A stretch of DNA of 64,000 nucleotides. It comes from Devosia sp. YIM 151766. GTDB taxonomy: Bacteria; Pseudomonadota; Alphaproteobacteria; Rhizobiales; Devosiaceae. Under the pieces are notes generated by a model. It was not told the origin of the DNA, did no database searches, and was given only the letters and a program-made list of their open reading frames with translations. Location: NCBI RefSeq assembly GCF_030285925.1, contig NZ_CP127251.1, positions 1,426,001 through 1,490,000 on the forward strand, given 5' to 3'. A program made the translations under genes and the position numbers. This document shows, piece by piece, positions 37,239 through 47,442 of this stretch (position 1 is the stretch's first letter; the number at the start of each line of letters is the position of its first letter).

Positions 37239-37322
37239 GCCCTTCTGGCGGAATGGTAGACGCAGAGGACTCAAAATCCTCCGCCGCAAGGCGTGCGAGT
37301 TCGAGTCTCGCGGGGGGCACCA
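37239..37322 (+). tRNA. tRNA-Leu (anticodon CAA)
   Basis: The 84-nt class II tRNA has acceptor arms GCCCTTC/GGGGGGC (two G-U pairs), discriminator A and encoded CCA. The anticodon stem GAGGA/TCCTC closes loop CTCAAAA, giving CAA at 37272-37274. The T-arm is GCGAG TTCGAGT CTCGC. It reads UUG. Confidence 0.97.
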
Positions 37323-37742
37323 TTCTCAATGATTCATGCGATATGGCGGGCGCCCGGCAGATCGCGCCGTGGCCCGGCGGCCTGTCCCAACGAAAACGCG
37401 GGAGCGGCAAGCCATGAGCTCGACCTCTCCCGCCTCGGGGGGCTTTCACCCCTGGCCCCGTATGTCACAACGGGTCTATGAGCGAACAATGCCATCTATC
37501 CGATAGCCGTTGCTTGACATTTTCGTGAGAATTTTACCGATCGGCAGGGGCAAGCGGAGCCGGATCCGGACTACTGGGTTGCGTATTTTCCCATGCTCGC
37601 CTATATGGCCCTCGCGTCCGGTATTGCGCCGGGCGTGATCACACACACGAAGCAGGCTTTCCCAAATGCGGAAATCCATCCGGTGGCGGGTATCCGTCGC
37701 GAGGCTTCGTGGAGGCATCAACCGGTAAAGGAGCAGCCCATC
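37323..37742. other. Leader and promoter region of rpsB
   Basis: No gene is seen. The first part has GC-rich inverted segments after the tRNA (GCGGGAG near 37400 with CTCCCGC near 37430) that could end the tRNA transcript. A clear -35-like TTGACA lies at 37514-37519; a matching -10 is not obvious. The rpsB ribosome site AAAGGAG is at 37727-37733. The 200-bp leader before rpsB could hold feedback control by S2, as known in other bacteria. Confidence 0.45.
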
Positions 37743-38561
37743 ATGGCACTGCCTGAATTCTCCATGCGTCAGCTTCTGGAAGCTGGCGTCCACTTCGGCC
37801 ACCAGAAGCATCGCTGGAACCCGAAGATGGAACGCTATATTTTCGGCGTTCGCAACGACATCCACATTCTCGACCTGAGCCAGACCGTGCCGGCCCTCAG
37901 CCGCGCGCTGCAACTGGTGTCCGACACCGTCGCCGATGGCGGCCGCGTGCTGTTCGTCGGCACCAAGCGCCAGGCCGCGCCGCTGGTGGCCGATGCCGCC
38001 AAGCAATCGGCCCAGTATTATGTCAATTCCCGCTGGCTCGGCGGTACGCTGACCAATTGGCAGACTATCTCGAACTCCATCGCCCGCCTACGCGAGTTGG
38101 AATCGATGAGCGAGACCGACCTCGCCCTGCGCACCAAGAAGGAGCGCCTGATGATGTCCCGTGAGCAGGAGCGTCTGGAACGCGACCTGGGCGGCATCAA
38201 GGATATGGGCAACCTGCCGAGCCTGCTCTTCGTGATCGACACCAACAAGGAAGCCAACGCCATCAAGGAAGCCCGCCGCTTGGGTATCCCGGTCGTGGCC
38301 ATTGTCGACACCAATTGCGACCCCGACGTCGTCGATTACGCCATTCCGGGCAATGACGACGCCAGCCGCGCCCTGGAGCTTTACGTGTCGCTGATCTCGC
38401 GCGCCGCCATCGACGGCATCGGCCGCTCGTCCAGCGCTCTCGGCGCTGACATCGGCGCCGCCACCGAAGCGCCGGTCGAAGACCTGCCGGCTGAAGACGC
38501 ACCGGCTGAAGTCGTGCCGGCCGAGGCCCCGGCGGCCGAAGGCGAGGCGAGCGTCAACTAA
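37743..38561 (+). CDS. rpsB: 30S ribosomal protein S2
   Basis: S2 binds late in small-subunit assembly and is needed for S1 binding. The 272-residue protein has [48 protein letters not shown] and [20 protein letters not shown], then [20 protein letters not shown]. The C-terminus has an extra acidic Glu/Ala/Pro tail of about 35 residues beyond the usual end, common in alphaproteobacteria. The start follows AAAGGAG. tsf follows. Confidence 0.98.
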   Translation: MALPEFSMRQLLEAGVHFGHQKHRWNPKMERYIFGVRNDIHILDLSQTVPALSRALQLVSDTVADGGRVLFVGTKRQAAPLVADAAKQSAQYYVNSRWLGGTLTNWQTISNSIARLRELESMSETDLALRTKKERLMMSREQERLERDLGGIKDMGNLPSLLFVIDTNKEANAIKEARRLGIPVVAIVDTNCDPDVVDYAIPGNDDASRALELYVSLISRAAIDGIGRSSSALGADIGAATEAPVEDLPAEDAPAEVVPAEAPAAEGEASVN

Positions 38562-38622
38562 GCGTCGTTTCGACGTGCTTTTGCGAGGAGAGGCGGCTTC
38601 CGCCTTTCCCGCAGGCATTTAG

Positions 38623-38641
38623 CGGTCCGGCGAACGGACCG
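38623..38641 (+). terminator. Hairpin between rpsB and tsf
   Basis: A 7-bp stem (38623-38629 with 38635-38641) closes GCGAA and is followed by attcattt, not a true T-tract. It may attenuate read-through from rpsB into tsf; alternatively it is only a processing site. Confidence 0.45.
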
Positions 38642-38690
38642 GATTCATTTAGACAATGCTGCCCCACCAGGGGCGCCAAGAGGTGAACCC

Positions 38691-39617
38691 ATGGAAATCA
38701 CTGCTGCAATGGTCAAGCAGCTCCGCGACTCGACCGGCGTCGGGATGATGGACTGCAAGAAGGCTCTGGCCGAAACCAATGGCGACATGGAAGCGGCCAT
38801 CGACTGGCTGCGCACCCGTGGCCTCGCCAAGGCTGCCAAGAAGGCCGATCGCGTCGCTGCCGAAGGTCTGGTCGGCGTCGCTACCGCCGGCACCAAGGCC
38901 GCCGTCGTCGAAGTCAATTCCGAAACCGATTTCGTGGCCCGCAACGAGCAGTTCCAGAACATTGTCGCCAGCGTCGCCAAGCTGGCGCTGGACGCCGATG
39001 GCGATGTCGTCAAGCTGGGCGAAATGCCTTTCCCGGGCACCGGCCATTCGGTGTCGGCCGAGCTGACGGAAGCCATCTCCAAGATCGGCGAGAATATGAA
39101 CCTGCGCCGCACCCAGTCCGTCGAAGTCACCGACGGCGTGGTGGAGAGCTATGTCCACAATTCGGTCAAGCCGGGCCTGGGCAAGATCGGCATTCTGGTC
39201 GCGCTGGAATCGAGCGGTGACAAGGCCGCCCTGTCCGCGCTCGGCAAGCAGCTCGCCATGCATATCGCCGCCGCGCAGCCGCAGGCGATTTCGCCCGAAG
39301 ATCTGGACCAGGAAATGGTGGCCCGCGAACGCGCCATCATTCTCGAGCAGGTCAAGGAAAGCGGCAAGCCCGCCGACATCGCCGAGAAGATGGTCGATGG
39401 CCGCATGCGCAAATATTTCGAGGAAGTCACCCTGCTCAGCCAGGTCTTCGTCATCGATGGCGAAACCAAGGTCGCCGATGCGATCAAGAATGCCGAGAAG
39501 GATGCCGGCGCGCCGATCAAGCTGAGCAAGTTCGTGCGCTACGCGCTCGGCGAGGGCATCGAGAAGGCCGAAAGTGATTTCGCCGCCGAAGTCGCCGCTA
39601 CCGCCGGCGCCAAGTAA
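38691..39617 (+). CDS. tsf: Elongation factor Ts
   Basis: EF-Ts recycles EF-Tu by exchanging GDP. The 308-residue protein has the N-terminal UBA-like domain [20 protein letters not shown], then [40 protein letters not shown] and [11 protein letters not shown]. Length fits the family. It is followed by a strong terminator before pyrH, so pyrH may have a separate promoter. Confidence 0.98.
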   Translation: MEITAAMVKQLRDSTGVGMMDCKKALAETNGDMEAAIDWLRTRGLAKAAKKADRVAAEGLVGVATAGTKAAVVEVNSETDFVARNEQFQNIVASVAKLALDADGDVVKLGEMPFPGTGHSVSAELTEAISKIGENMNLRRTQSVEVTDGVVESYVHNSVKPGLGKIGILVALESSGDKAALSALGKQLAMHIAAAQPQAISPEDLDQEMVARERAIILEQVKESGKPADIAEKMVDGRMRKYFEEVTLLSQVFVIDGETKVADAIKNAEKDAGAPIKLSKFVRYALGEGIEKAESDFAAEVAATAGAK

Positions 39618-39629
39618 GCCGAATATTTC

Positions 39630-39653
39630 CAGGCGGGCCTCACGGTCCGCCTG
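39630..39653 (+). terminator. Terminator after tsf
   Basis: A 10-bp stem (39630-39639 with 39644-39653, one G-U pair) closes TCAC, 13 bases after the tsf stop, followed by ttgctct. It separates rpsB-tsf from pyrH. Confidence 0.72.
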
Positions 39654-39797
39654 TTGCTCTCCGCTTCTGCGGATCGAGCGTTTCATTCTTATTCATTTCT
39701 TGCGCAACTTCGCCTTCTTTCGAGGGGCATTTTGCCATAGGGTCAGCCCGGTCCGCCGGATTCGGTGGCCCGCATATCTTGATCAAGGGGTCCACCG

Positions 39798-40514
39798 ATG
39801 ACGTCTGCCTATAAGCGCATATTGCTCAAGGTTTCGGGCGAGGCGCTGGCGGGGGATAATTCGTTCGGCATCGAACCGCCTTTCCTGCAAGCGGTCGCCG
39901 CCCAGATCGCCGAAGTCGCGCGCAGCGGCATCCAGGTCGCCATCGTGGTTGGCGGCGGCAATATTTTCCGCGGCATGGCCGGGGCCGCCGACGGCACCGA
40001 CCGGGTGACCGCCGACCTCATGGGCATGCTCGGCACCATGATCAATGCGCTGGCACTCAGCAACGCCATTTCCCGCCAGGGCGTGAAATCGAAGCCGTTC
40101 AGCGCCGCCACCATGCCATCCGTCGCCGACACATTCACCGCGCGCGACGCCAAGCTGGCGCTGGAAGAGAGTTTCGTCGTGGTATTGGGCGGCGGCACCG
40201 GCAATCCGTTCTTCACCACCGATACCGCCTCGACATTGCGCGCCATCGAGCTGGAATGCGACGTGGTGCTCAAGGGCACCAAGGTGGACGGCGTCTATTC
40301 GGCCGACCCCATGAAGGACCCCAATGCCACGCGCTATAGCCGGATCGGCTACGACGAAGTGATCAGCAAGAACCTCAAGGTCATGGATACGGCTGCATTC
40401 GCGCTTGCCCGCGACAATTCCATGCCGATAATCGTATATGCCTTGGACGACCAGGCCGGCTTGTCCGGCGTTCTGGCGGGCAGGGGCCGTTCGACGCTCG
40501 TGGGCCGGCAGTAA
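39798..40514 (+). CDS. pyrH: UMP kinase
   Basis: PyrH phosphorylates UMP to UDP. The 238-residue protein has YKRILLKVSGEALAGDNSFG, VAIVVGGGNIFRG, DRVTADLMGMLGTMINALAL, FVVVLGGGTGNPFFTTDTA and VVLKGTKVDGVYSADP, which are all family motifs. The ATG at 39798 follows AAGGGG. It lies upstream of frr, the normal order. Confidence 0.98.
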   Translation: MTSAYKRILLKVSGEALAGDNSFGIEPPFLQAVAAQIAEVARSGIQVAIVVGGGNIFRGMAGAADGTDRVTADLMGMLGTMINALALSNAISRQGVKSKPFSAATMPSVADTFTARDAKLALEESFVVVLGGGTGNPFFTTDTASTLRAIELECDVVLKGTKVDGVYSADPMKDPNATRYSRIGYDEVISKNLKVMDTAAFALARDNSMPIIVYALDDQAGLSGVLAGRGRSTLVGRQ

Positions 40515-40620
40515 TTTGGAATATGCCTGATGGCGGGTCGATGATCCGTCTGCGATAAGATGAAGAACCGGCCCCGGAAATATTGCCGGCGTCCGGTCAG
40601 GGACTGGAAGGACGAAGACC

Positions 40621-41178
40621 ATGGCCAGCTACGATCTCAGCGAACTCAAGACCCGGATGCAGAAGTCGATTTCCTCGCTCAGAGACGAGTTGAGCGGCCT
40701 GCGGACCGGTCGCGCCAGCGCCAGCCTGCTGGACCCCGTCACGGTGGAAGCCTATGGCTCGCGCATGCCGCTCAATCAGGTGGCTACTGTGACCGTGCCG
40801 GAATCGCGCATGCTCTCGGTGCAGGTCTGGGACCGTTCCATGGCCAATGCCGTCGAGAAGGCCATTCGCGACAGCGGCCTCGGCCTCAACCCGATGAGCG
40901 AGGGGCAGGTCATCCGCGTCCCATTGCCCGAGCTCAACGAACAACGCCGCAAGGAACTGGCCAAGGTCGCCCATAATTATGCCGAACAGGCCCGCGTCGC
41001 GGTGCGCCATATTCGCCGCGACGGCATGGATGCCTTGAAAAAGGCGGAGAAGGACGGCGACATGAGCCAGGACGATGCCAAGAAGCAATCGGATCTGGTG
41101 CAGAAGGCGACCGATGACGCGGTTTCCGAGATCGACGGGATCGTCGCGCAGAAGGAACAGGAGATCATGCAGGTCTGA
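40621..41178 (+). CDS. frr: Ribosome recycling factor
   Basis: RRF splits post-termination ribosomes with EF-G. The 185-residue protein has [60 protein letters not shown] and [19 protein letters not shown], then NIRR-like [17 protein letters not shown]. Length equals the family standard of 185. The start follows GGAAGGACGAAG. Confidence 0.98.
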   Translation: MASYDLSELKTRMQKSISSLRDELSGLRTGRASASLLDPVTVEAYGSRMPLNQVATVTVPESRMLSVQVWDRSMANAVEKAIRDSGLGLNPMSEGQVIRVPLPELNEQRRKELAKVAHNYAEQARVAVRHIRRDGMDALKKAEKDGDMSQDDAKKQSDLVQKATDDAVSEIDGIVAQKEQEIMQV

Positions 41179-41211
41179 CCGGCCCGCTGATCCCGAGCCG
41201 GGAGGGCGTCG

Positions 41212-41973
41212 ATGGCAGGGGAACCCGCCGCGAGTTTGAAGTCGGAGACCGGACCGGGATTACGCATCCCGGCGCATCTTGGCGTGATCATGGACGGCAA
41301 TGGCCGTTGGGCCAAGCTCCGCGGCAAACGGCGCACCGAAGGCCATGTCGAGGGCGTGAAGGCGCTGCGCGGCCTGGTCGAGCATTGCATCGCCTATGGC
41401 GTCTCCTACCTCACGGTCTTCAGTTTCTCGTCCGAGAACTGGACGAGGCCGACCGATGAGGTTTCTTTCATCTTCAATCTCTTGCGGCGGTTTGTTGCAT
41501 CGGATTTGCAGCGCCTCATCGGCAACAATGTCAAGGTTCGCATTATCGGCACCCGCGACGGGCTCGAGCCGTCCCTGGCGCGGCTGATCGACGATGTCGA
41601 GGCCAAGACGGCGCAGAATAGCGGCCTGACGCTGATCGTCGCCTTCAATTATGGCGGCAAGGCCGAGATCGTGGCCGCCACGCGGCACCTGGCCCGGGAA
41701 GTGGCCGCAGGGCGCCTCGACCCGGAGGCGATCGAGGAGTCCCATCTGGCCGGCGCGCTGATGACCGCCGGCCTGCCCGACCCCGATGTCATTATCCGCA
41801 CCAGCGGCGAACAGCGGCTGTCCAATTTTCTGTTATGGCAGGCGGCCTATTCGGAATTCGTATTCGTCGAGGAAAACTGGCCCGATTTCGACGAGACCAG
41901 CTTCGTGCGGGTGCTGGAAACCTATACGATGCGCGACCGGCGCTTTGGTGGCATAGGAGATCAGGGGCGTTGA
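41212..41973 (+). CDS. uppS: Undecaprenyl diphosphate synthase
   Basis: UppS makes the C55 lipid carrier for peptidoglycan and other envelope polymers. The 253-residue protein has HLGVIMDGNGRWAKLRGKRR (catalytic Asp), TVFSFSSENWTRPTDEV, LTLIVAFNYGGKAEIV and DVIIRTSGEQRLSNFLLWQ, then YSEFVFVEENWPDF. The stop overlaps the cdsA start (TTGA), so both are translated together. Confidence 0.97.
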   Translation: MAGEPAASLKSETGPGLRIPAHLGVIMDGNGRWAKLRGKRRTEGHVEGVKALRGLVEHCIAYGVSYLTVFSFSSENWTRPTDEVSFIFNLLRRFVASDLQRLIGNNVKVRIIGTRDGLEPSLARLIDDVEAKTAQNSGLTLIVAFNYGGKAEIVAATRHLAREVAAGRLDPEAIEESHLAGALMTAGLPDPDVIIRTSGEQRLSNFLLWQAAYSEFVFVEENWPDFDETSFVRVLETYTMRDRRFGGIGDQGR

Positions 41974-42827
41974 ATAGACCCGAAGGCCCCGTTTCCAAGC
42001 CAACCCCGCCCGGCCGGTCCTGGTCCGATATCGGCCCGCGTTTGGCTTCGGCGATTGTGTTGATCGCGCTGACGGCGACGACGCTCTATATCGGCAGCTA
42101 TCTCTTCGCCGCTGTCGTTGGCGCGGTCTATGGCGGCGCCTATAGGGAATGGGAGGCCATGGTCTCCCGCGCGCCGCTCACCCCAGTGAGCATGATATTG
42201 GTGGGGTTGGTGGCGGTTTCGGGCTTCGTCTATCTGCTGCTCGGTTTTCTCGCCTCGCTGGGCGTCATTGCCCTGGCCTGCATCCTCGCCCTGGCCATGG
42301 GGCGCGACGGCTTGCCCTGGCGCATCGGCGGGCTGCTGCTTTTCGGCCTGCTGATCGTCTCGGTTCTGGCTATGCGCGGCGACGGCGTTATAGGCATTTG
42401 GGCCGGCGTCTATCTCGGCACCGTGGTCTGGATGACCGATTCCGCGGCCTTTTTCACCGGACGCCAGATCGGCGGCGAGAAGCTGGCGCCCGATATCTCG
42501 CCCTCCAAGACCTGGTCGGGAGCGCTGGGCGGGCTTGCCCTCGGCACGGGGGCAGGGCTGGTCGTGTGGCTGTTCGTCACCGATTCACCGTTCTGGATCG
42601 GCCTCATCCTTTCCGCCTCGATCAGCATACTCGGCCAATCGGGCGATCTGGCCGAAAGCGCCATCAAGCGCCATTTCCGCATCAAGGATAGCGGCGACAT
42701 CATTCCGGGCCATGGCGGGCTGATGGATCGCCTGGACAGCCTAACATTCGGCGTGTTCTTCGTCCTTATCGTCGGCGGATTGCATGCTGGATTCGGCTCG
42801 GTGGCCGAAGGGCTGCTCTACTGGTAG
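41970..42827 (+). CDS. cdsA: Phosphatidate cytidylyltransferase
   Basis: CdsA makes CDP-diacylglycerol, the precursor of all phospholipids. The 285-residue membrane protein has about eight helices and the CTP-transferase signature split into DISPSKTWSGALGG, GQSGDLAESAIKRHFRIKDS and IPGHGGLMDRLDS. The start is TTG at 41970, overlapping the uppS stop, with AGGAG about ten bases upstream; upstream codons are inside uppS. rseP follows after 29 bases, with no dxr gene between. Confidence 0.93.
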   Translation: MNRPEGPVSKPTPPGRSWSDIGPRLASAIVLIALTATTLYIGSYLFAAVVGAVYGGAYREWEAMVSRAPLTPVSMILVGLVAVSGFVYLLLGFLASLGVIALACILALAMGRDGLPWRIGGLLLFGLLIVSVLAMRGDGVIGIWAGVYLGTVVWMTDSAAFFTGRQIGGEKLAPDISPSKTWSGALGGLALGTGAGLVVWLFVTDSPFWIGLILSASISILGQSGDLAESAIKRHFRIKDSGDIIPGHGGLMDRLDSLTFGVFFVLIVGGLHAGFGSVAEGLLYW

Positions 42828-42856
42828 CGCTGCGCGGCGCCCTATTTGGAAGCTTC

Positions 42857-43993
42857 ATGGTGGATTTCGTTTTCTGGCTTTTGTCCTACGTCATTCCTTT
42901 TCTGGCGGTGCTGACGATCATCGTTTTCGTGCACGAAATGGGCCACTACCTCGTCGCGCGCTGGAATGGCGTGGCCATCCAGACCTTCTCGGTCGGCTTC
43001 GGGCGTGAACTCATCGGCTGGAACGATAAGCATGGCACGCGCTGGCGCATCTCCGCCATCCCGCTGGGCGGCTATGTGCGGTTTCTCGGCGACATGAACG
43101 AGGCCAGCGTTCCCGATCCCGAAATCGCCAGGAATATCGATCCGGCCCTGGCGCCGCGCCTATTCGTCAACAAGTCGGTCTGGCGACGCATCGCCATCGT
43201 CGCGGCCGGACCGGCCGCCAATGTGCTGCTGACCTTTCTCGTGCTTTATGCGCTGCTGCTCGGCTATGGCCGCTATACGATCCCGCCGGTCATCGGCGAG
43301 GTCGTGGCCGGTTCGGTGGCGGAATCGGCCGGCTTCCAGTCCGGCGACCAGATCATTGCCGTCGATGGCTATGCCGTGCGCGGTTTCGAGGATTTCCAGC
43401 GTTACGTCGCCACCAGCCCGGAGCGGCCGGTTGCCGTGGATCTCGACCGTGGCGGCACCGCCATGGTTCTGACGCTGGTGCCCGAGGCGGTGCAGGTCGA
43501 GGATCGGTTCGGCAACAATCAGAGAATCGGCCGCATCGGCGTCAGCCGCAATGTCGAGGAAACCGACGTTACGCTTTATCGCCCGGGCCCGGTGGAAGCG
43601 ATCGGCATGACGGTGGAGGAAATCCGCTTCATCATCCAGCGCACCGCCGCCTTTATCGGCGATTTCTTCGTCGGCCGCGGCGATGTCGAGCAATTGGGCG
43701 GGCCGGTGAAAGTGGCCAAGGTCTCCGGCGAAGTGGCGACGCTGGGCGTGGTGGCGCTCATCAATCTCATGGCGCTGCTATCGCTCAATATCGGTATTTT
43801 CAACCTGTTGCCCATCCCCATGCTCGATGGCGGGCATCTGCTCTACTATTTCGCCGAAGCCTTGCGCGGCCGCCCGCTCAGCATGCGGGTGCAGGAGATG
43901 GGATTCCGTTTCGGATTTGCGCTCGTATTGGCGCTGATGGTATTCACCTTGTTCAACGACACGATATTCGCCCATTTCGGGATTCTGCGCTAA
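42857..43993 (+). CDS. rseP: RIP zinc metalloprotease RseP
   Basis: RseP cuts membrane proteins such as anti-sigma factors within the lipid bilayer. The 378-residue protein has the zinc motif VHEMGHYLVARWNG in the first helix, the PDZ domain (VIGEVVAGSVAESAGFQSGD near residue 145), and the third zinc ligand region NLLPIPMLDGGHLLYYF. One PDZ domain is clear; the second is not. It lies between cdsA and bamA as is usual. Confidence 0.96.
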   Translation: MVDFVFWLLSYVIPFLAVLTIIVFVHEMGHYLVARWNGVAIQTFSVGFGRELIGWNDKHGTRWRISAIPLGGYVRFLGDMNEASVPDPEIARNIDPALAPRLFVNKSVWRRIAIVAAGPAANVLLTFLVLYALLLGYGRYTIPPVIGEVVAGSVAESAGFQSGDQIIAVDGYAVRGFEDFQRYVATSPERPVAVDLDRGGTAMVLTLVPEAVQVEDRFGNNQRIGRIGVSRNVEETDVTLYRPGPVEAIGMTVEEIRFIIQRTAAFIGDFFVGRGDVEQLGGPVKVAKVSGEVATLGVVALINLMALLSLNIGIFNLLPIPMLDGGHLLYYFAEALRGRPLSMRVQEMGFRFGFALVLALMVFTLFNDTIFAHFGILR

Positions 43994-44136
43994 CCCATTG
44001 TTAACCTTGGTTGGCAAGGTGTTGCACGAATACAAGGGCACCAATGAATTGCTAACCGCGAGGCCACTGGCCGCTTGTTCCTGGTTAAAAAAACAGTAAA
44101 ACACTTCAATGGAGTTAGCTTGGGGGAGAGCTGTGC

Positions 44137-46341
44137 ATGGCGATTCCCTGGGCCGGTGCAGAAGGCAATAACAATATGATCCACCCCACCAAGCTGATGC
44201 GTGGCGCGGTTTCCGCGATCGCCATACTCGGGGCCGCTCCCATGGCGGCTGGCCTTCCCGTCCTCGGCGTTGCAATGGCCCAGGCGCAGGAGCAGCTGGT
44301 TGCAGCGGTTCTGTTCGAGGGCAATCGGCGCTTCCCCGATTCCCAGCTTCTGGCGATGGTCGACATTTCGAGCTCCGGCATCTTCAGCCAGCAGCGCCTG
44401 GCCGCGGATATCGAAAGCATCCGCCAGGCCTATGACCGCGAAGGGTTCATGTCCGTTTCCGTGACTGCGCGCACCGAGCAGACCGCGGACGGCCGCATTC
44501 GCGTCATCTTCACCGTGAACGAGGGCGAGCGCGCCGGCATTGCCGGGATCAACTTCACCGGCAACAACGCTATTGGGGCCAACAACCTCAAGGGCACCAT
44601 GCTCACCAAGGAAACCGGCATCCTGAGCTGGCTGGTGCGCGACGACACCTATGACGAGCAAAAGATGGCCGTCGACCGCGAGCGTATCCGCCTCTATTAC
44701 GCCAATCGCGGCTATCCCGATGCGCAGGTGAATTCGGTCGCCGAATATGACGCGGCCCGCAATGCCTATTTCATCAATGTCACGGTCAATGAAGGCCAGC
44801 GCTACGATTTCGGCAATGTCGGGATCGAGACCAGCATCAACGGCCTGAACACCGATGTGCTGCGCGGCACGGTCCGGACGGGCCAGGGCGGCCAATATTC
44901 GGTGGCCGACCTGCAGAAATCCATCGAGGACATGGCCTATGAGGCCACGGCGCAGGGCTATTCCTTCGCCGACGTGCGCGCCCGCCTCGACCGCGATGTC
45001 GCCACCAATACCTTCAACGTCACCTATCTGGTGGACGAAGGCGCCCGGGTCTATGTCGAGCGCGTCAACATCACCGGCAACGTCAAGACCCGCGATTTCG
45101 TGATCCGCCGCGAGCTGGCCTTTGCCGAAGGCGACCCGTTCAACCGCTCCATGGTCGTGCGTGGCCGCAATGCCATCGAAGCGCTCGACTTCTTCTCGCG
45201 CGTCGAAATCTCCACCGCGCCGGGCTCGGCAGCGGACAAGATCGTTCTCAACATCAACGTCGTCGAGAAGTCGACCGGCGAATACGGCGCGACGGCCGGT
45301 TACTCGACCAATGACGGTATCCTGGGCGAGTTGTCGCTGACCGAGCGCAACTTCCTGGGCCGCGGCCAATATCTGCGCGCCGCCATCGGCGCCTCGCAAT
45401 CCGGCCGCACCTTTGACTTCTCCTTCACCGAGCCCCGCTTCATGGGCCTCAAGATGTCGGCCGGCGTCGATGCCTATCACCGCATTTATGACGAGACCTC
45501 GGCCAGCTTCTATGGTTCGGAAGTCACCGGCGGCCAAGTTCGCTTCGGCATTCCGCTGACCAGCGCCCTGAGTGCCAGCGTGTTTGGCGGCTACGAATAC
45601 AAGGTGGTCAGGGATGGCGACGCCACCGCTACCCCGCCTGTTGCCGCTGACTCCAATTTGGTCAACGATGGTCAGGAATTCCACAAGGCGTTCACCGGCT
45701 ATACCCTGGTCTGGAACGGCGTCGACAATCTCAAGAAGCCGACGGAAGGCCTCTACGCGACCTTCAGCCAGCAATATATCAACCTGAATTATACCGGCAC
45801 CACGGATCACCTGCTCAAGAGCGAGGCCCGCGCCCGTTACTTCATGCCATTGCTGCAAGATAGCGGCATGGTGGCCAGCGTGCGCGGCCAGGCCGGGGTG
45901 ATCAATAATCTCGGCGGCGGCGGTGTTCACGCCGTGGAGGCCTTCACGCCGGGCTCGCAGCTCGTGCGCGGCTTTCAGGGCCGTGGCTATGGACCGCGCC
46001 TTGGCAGCGGCGAATATCTGGGCACCACGATGTTTGCCGGCATTTCCGGCGAGATCGAGTTTCCGATCCCGGGCCTGCCTGAAAACTATGGCCTGTCGGG
46101 TGCTGTCTGGGTGGATGCTGCCTGGATCGGCGATGCCAGCAACATCATCAGCAGCGGCCCCCTCAACGGGTCCAATGCAACTATCGGCAGCAACGACGAG
46201 CCCTGGCGCGCCTCGGTTGGTGCGTCGCTCATCTGGGATTCGCCGTTCGGGCCGCTGCGTGGCGACTTTGCCCATGTGCTCAACAAGTCGACCGACGACC
46301 GCACTCAGGTGTTCCAGTTCACCATCTCCACCTTGCTCTGA
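44137..46341 (+). CDS. bamA: Outer membrane protein assembly factor BamA
   Basis: BamA folds and inserts beta-barrel proteins into the outer membrane. The 734-residue protein has a signal peptide, five POTRA domains (for example VLFEGNRRFPDSQLLAMVDI, INFTGNNAIGANNLKGTMLT and VERVNITGNVKTRDFVIRRE), and a C-terminal barrel with LVRGFQGRGYGPR (the lid-loop VRGF motif) and last strand FQFTISTLL. I chose the ATG at 44137 with GGGGGAGAG upstream; the ATG at 44176 gives a shorter signal and cannot be excluded. A strong terminator follows the stop. Confidence 0.95.
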   Translation: MAIPWAGAEGNNNMIHPTKLMRGAVSAIAILGAAPMAAGLPVLGVAMAQAQEQLVAAVLFEGNRRFPDSQLLAMVDISSSGIFSQQRLAADIESIRQAYDREGFMSVSVTARTEQTADGRIRVIFTVNEGERAGIAGINFTGNNAIGANNLKGTMLTKETGILSWLVRDDTYDEQKMAVDRERIRLYYANRGYPDAQVNSVAEYDAARNAYFINVTVNEGQRYDFGNVGIETSINGLNTDVLRGTVRTGQGGQYSVADLQKSIEDMAYEATAQGYSFADVRARLDRDVATNTFNVTYLVDEGARVYVERVNITGNVKTRDFVIRRELAFAEGDPFNRSMVVRGRNAIEALDFFSRVEISTAPGSAADKIVLNINVVEKSTGEYGATAGYSTNDGILGELSLTERNFLGRGQYLRAAIGASQSGRTFDFSFTEPRFMGLKMSAGVDAYHRIYDETSASFYGSEVTGGQVRFGIPLTSALSASVFGGYEYKVVRDGDATATPPVAADSNLVNDGQEFHKAFTGYTLVWNGVDNLKKPTEGLYATFSQQYINLNYTGTTDHLLKSEARARYFMPLLQDSGMVASVRGQAGVINNLGGGGVHAVEAFTPGSQLVRGFQGRGYGPRLGSGEYLGTTMFAGISGEIEFPIPGLPENYGLSGAVWVDAAWIGDASNIISSGPLNGSNATIGSNDEPWRASVGASLIWDSPFGPLRGDFAHVLNKSTDDRTQVFQFTISTLL

Positions 46342-46366
46342 CAAAGGCAGTGTGAGAGAGTTTTTC

Positions 46367-46405
46367 GAGCCGCGGGGCGACCGCCCCGCGGCTCTTTCTT
46401 TTTAA
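46367..46405 (+). terminator. Intrinsic terminator after bamA
   Basis: A perfect 12-bp GC-rich stem (46367-46378 with 46383-46394) closes a GACC loop and is followed by tttctttttaa. It lies only nine bases before the lpxD start, so lpxD probably depends on read-through or a promoter upstream inside bamA. Confidence 0.93.
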
Positions 46406-46413
46406 GTGGCGTC

Positions 46414-47442
46414 ATGGTCGATACCCGTTTCCACCGCTTTGCCGGCCCTGTTGCCGTAGGCGCGCTGCTTGCCCAGATCGGGCGGGGCGACCTTGCCGAA
46501 ACCATTGAACAAGCCGGGCAGGTGATTGCCGGCGCGGCTGAACTGGACCTGGCCGAGGCCGGCGACGTCGCCCTGGCGGCGCAGTCGAGCTATGCCGAGA
46601 TTTTGCGCCGGACCAATGCCGGAGTGGTGATCGTGTCGCCGGCCCTGCGGGACCTTGTGCCGGCGGGCAGTATCGCCGTTACCGCCGCCAAGCCGCATGA
46701 GGTTTTTGCCGGCATTCTGGACGTTCTTTATCCATCCAGCACCAAATCGATCATCGCCGGCGCTCGCGACGAACTCGGTCCGCCGATCTACGAACGAGAC
46801 GTCATTCTCGGCGCCAATGTCGTTATCGGGGCTGGTGTCGAGATCGGGCGCGGCACGGTGATCGGCGCCAATAGCGTCATCGGGGCCGGCGTGACCATCG
46901 GGCGCAATTGCGTCATCGCCGCCAATTGCACCATCGATTGCGCCCATCTGGGCAATGAAGTGATCATTCATTCCGGCGTCCGCATCGGAACCGAGGGCTT
47001 TGGCTGGCTGGACCTGGGTCAAAGCAATCGCAAAATCCCGCAACTCGGACGCGTCATCATCCAGGACCGCGTCGAAATCGGCGCCAACAGCACCATCGAC
47101 CGCGGCGCCCTGGGCGATACTGTACTGGGCGATGGCACCAAGGTGGATAACCTCGTGCAGATCGGCCACAATTGCCGGATCGGCCGCAATTGCCTGATCG
47201 CGGCCATGAGCGGCCTTTCCGGTTCCACTATCGTCGGCGACGGGGTCCTGATGGGCGGCGGCGTCGGCACGTCCGGTCACCTGACCATCGGCGGCGGCTC
47301 GGTGATCCATGGCCGGGCGGCGGTCACCAAGGACTGGCCGCCGGGCTCCAAACTTGCCGGGGCGCCGGCGCAGGATATAAGAGATTTTTGGCGTGAACTC
47401 GCCGTGTTGCGGAAATTATCCAAGGGAGAAAAGCGGGGATGA
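46414..47442 (+). CDS. lpxD: UDP-3-O-(3-hydroxyacyl)glucosamine N-acyltransferase
   Basis: LpxD adds the N-linked acyl chain in lipid A synthesis. The 342-residue protein has an N-terminal uridine-binding region (residues 1-110), a left-handed beta-helix of hexapeptide repeats ([20 protein letters not shown]), [33 protein letters not shown] and the C-terminal helix. The catalytic His is in QIGHN. It overlaps fabZ by ATGA. Confidence 0.96.
   Translation: MVDTRFHRFAGPVAVGALLAQIGRGDLAETIEQAGQVIAGAAELDLAEAGDVALAAQSSYAEILRRTNAGVVIVSPALRDLVPAGSIAVTAAKPHEVFAGILDVLYPSSTKSIIAGARDELGPPIYERDVILGANVVIGAGVEIGRGTVIGANSVIGAGVTIGRNCVIAANCTIDCAHLGNEVIIHSGVRIGTEGFGWLDLGQSNRKIPQLGRVIIQDRVEIGANSTIDRGALGDTVLGDGTKVDNLVQIGHNCRIGRNCLIAAMSGLSGSTIVGDGVLMGGGVGTSGHLTIGGGSVIHGRAAVTKDWPPGSKLAGAPAQDIRDFWRELAVLRKLSKGEKRG

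Noticed and set aside
43990..46344. A 784-codon frame antisense to bamA
   Set aside because: It mirrors bamA and gives a His/Gly/Ala-rich translation without domains. BamA itself has clear POTRA and barrel motifs.
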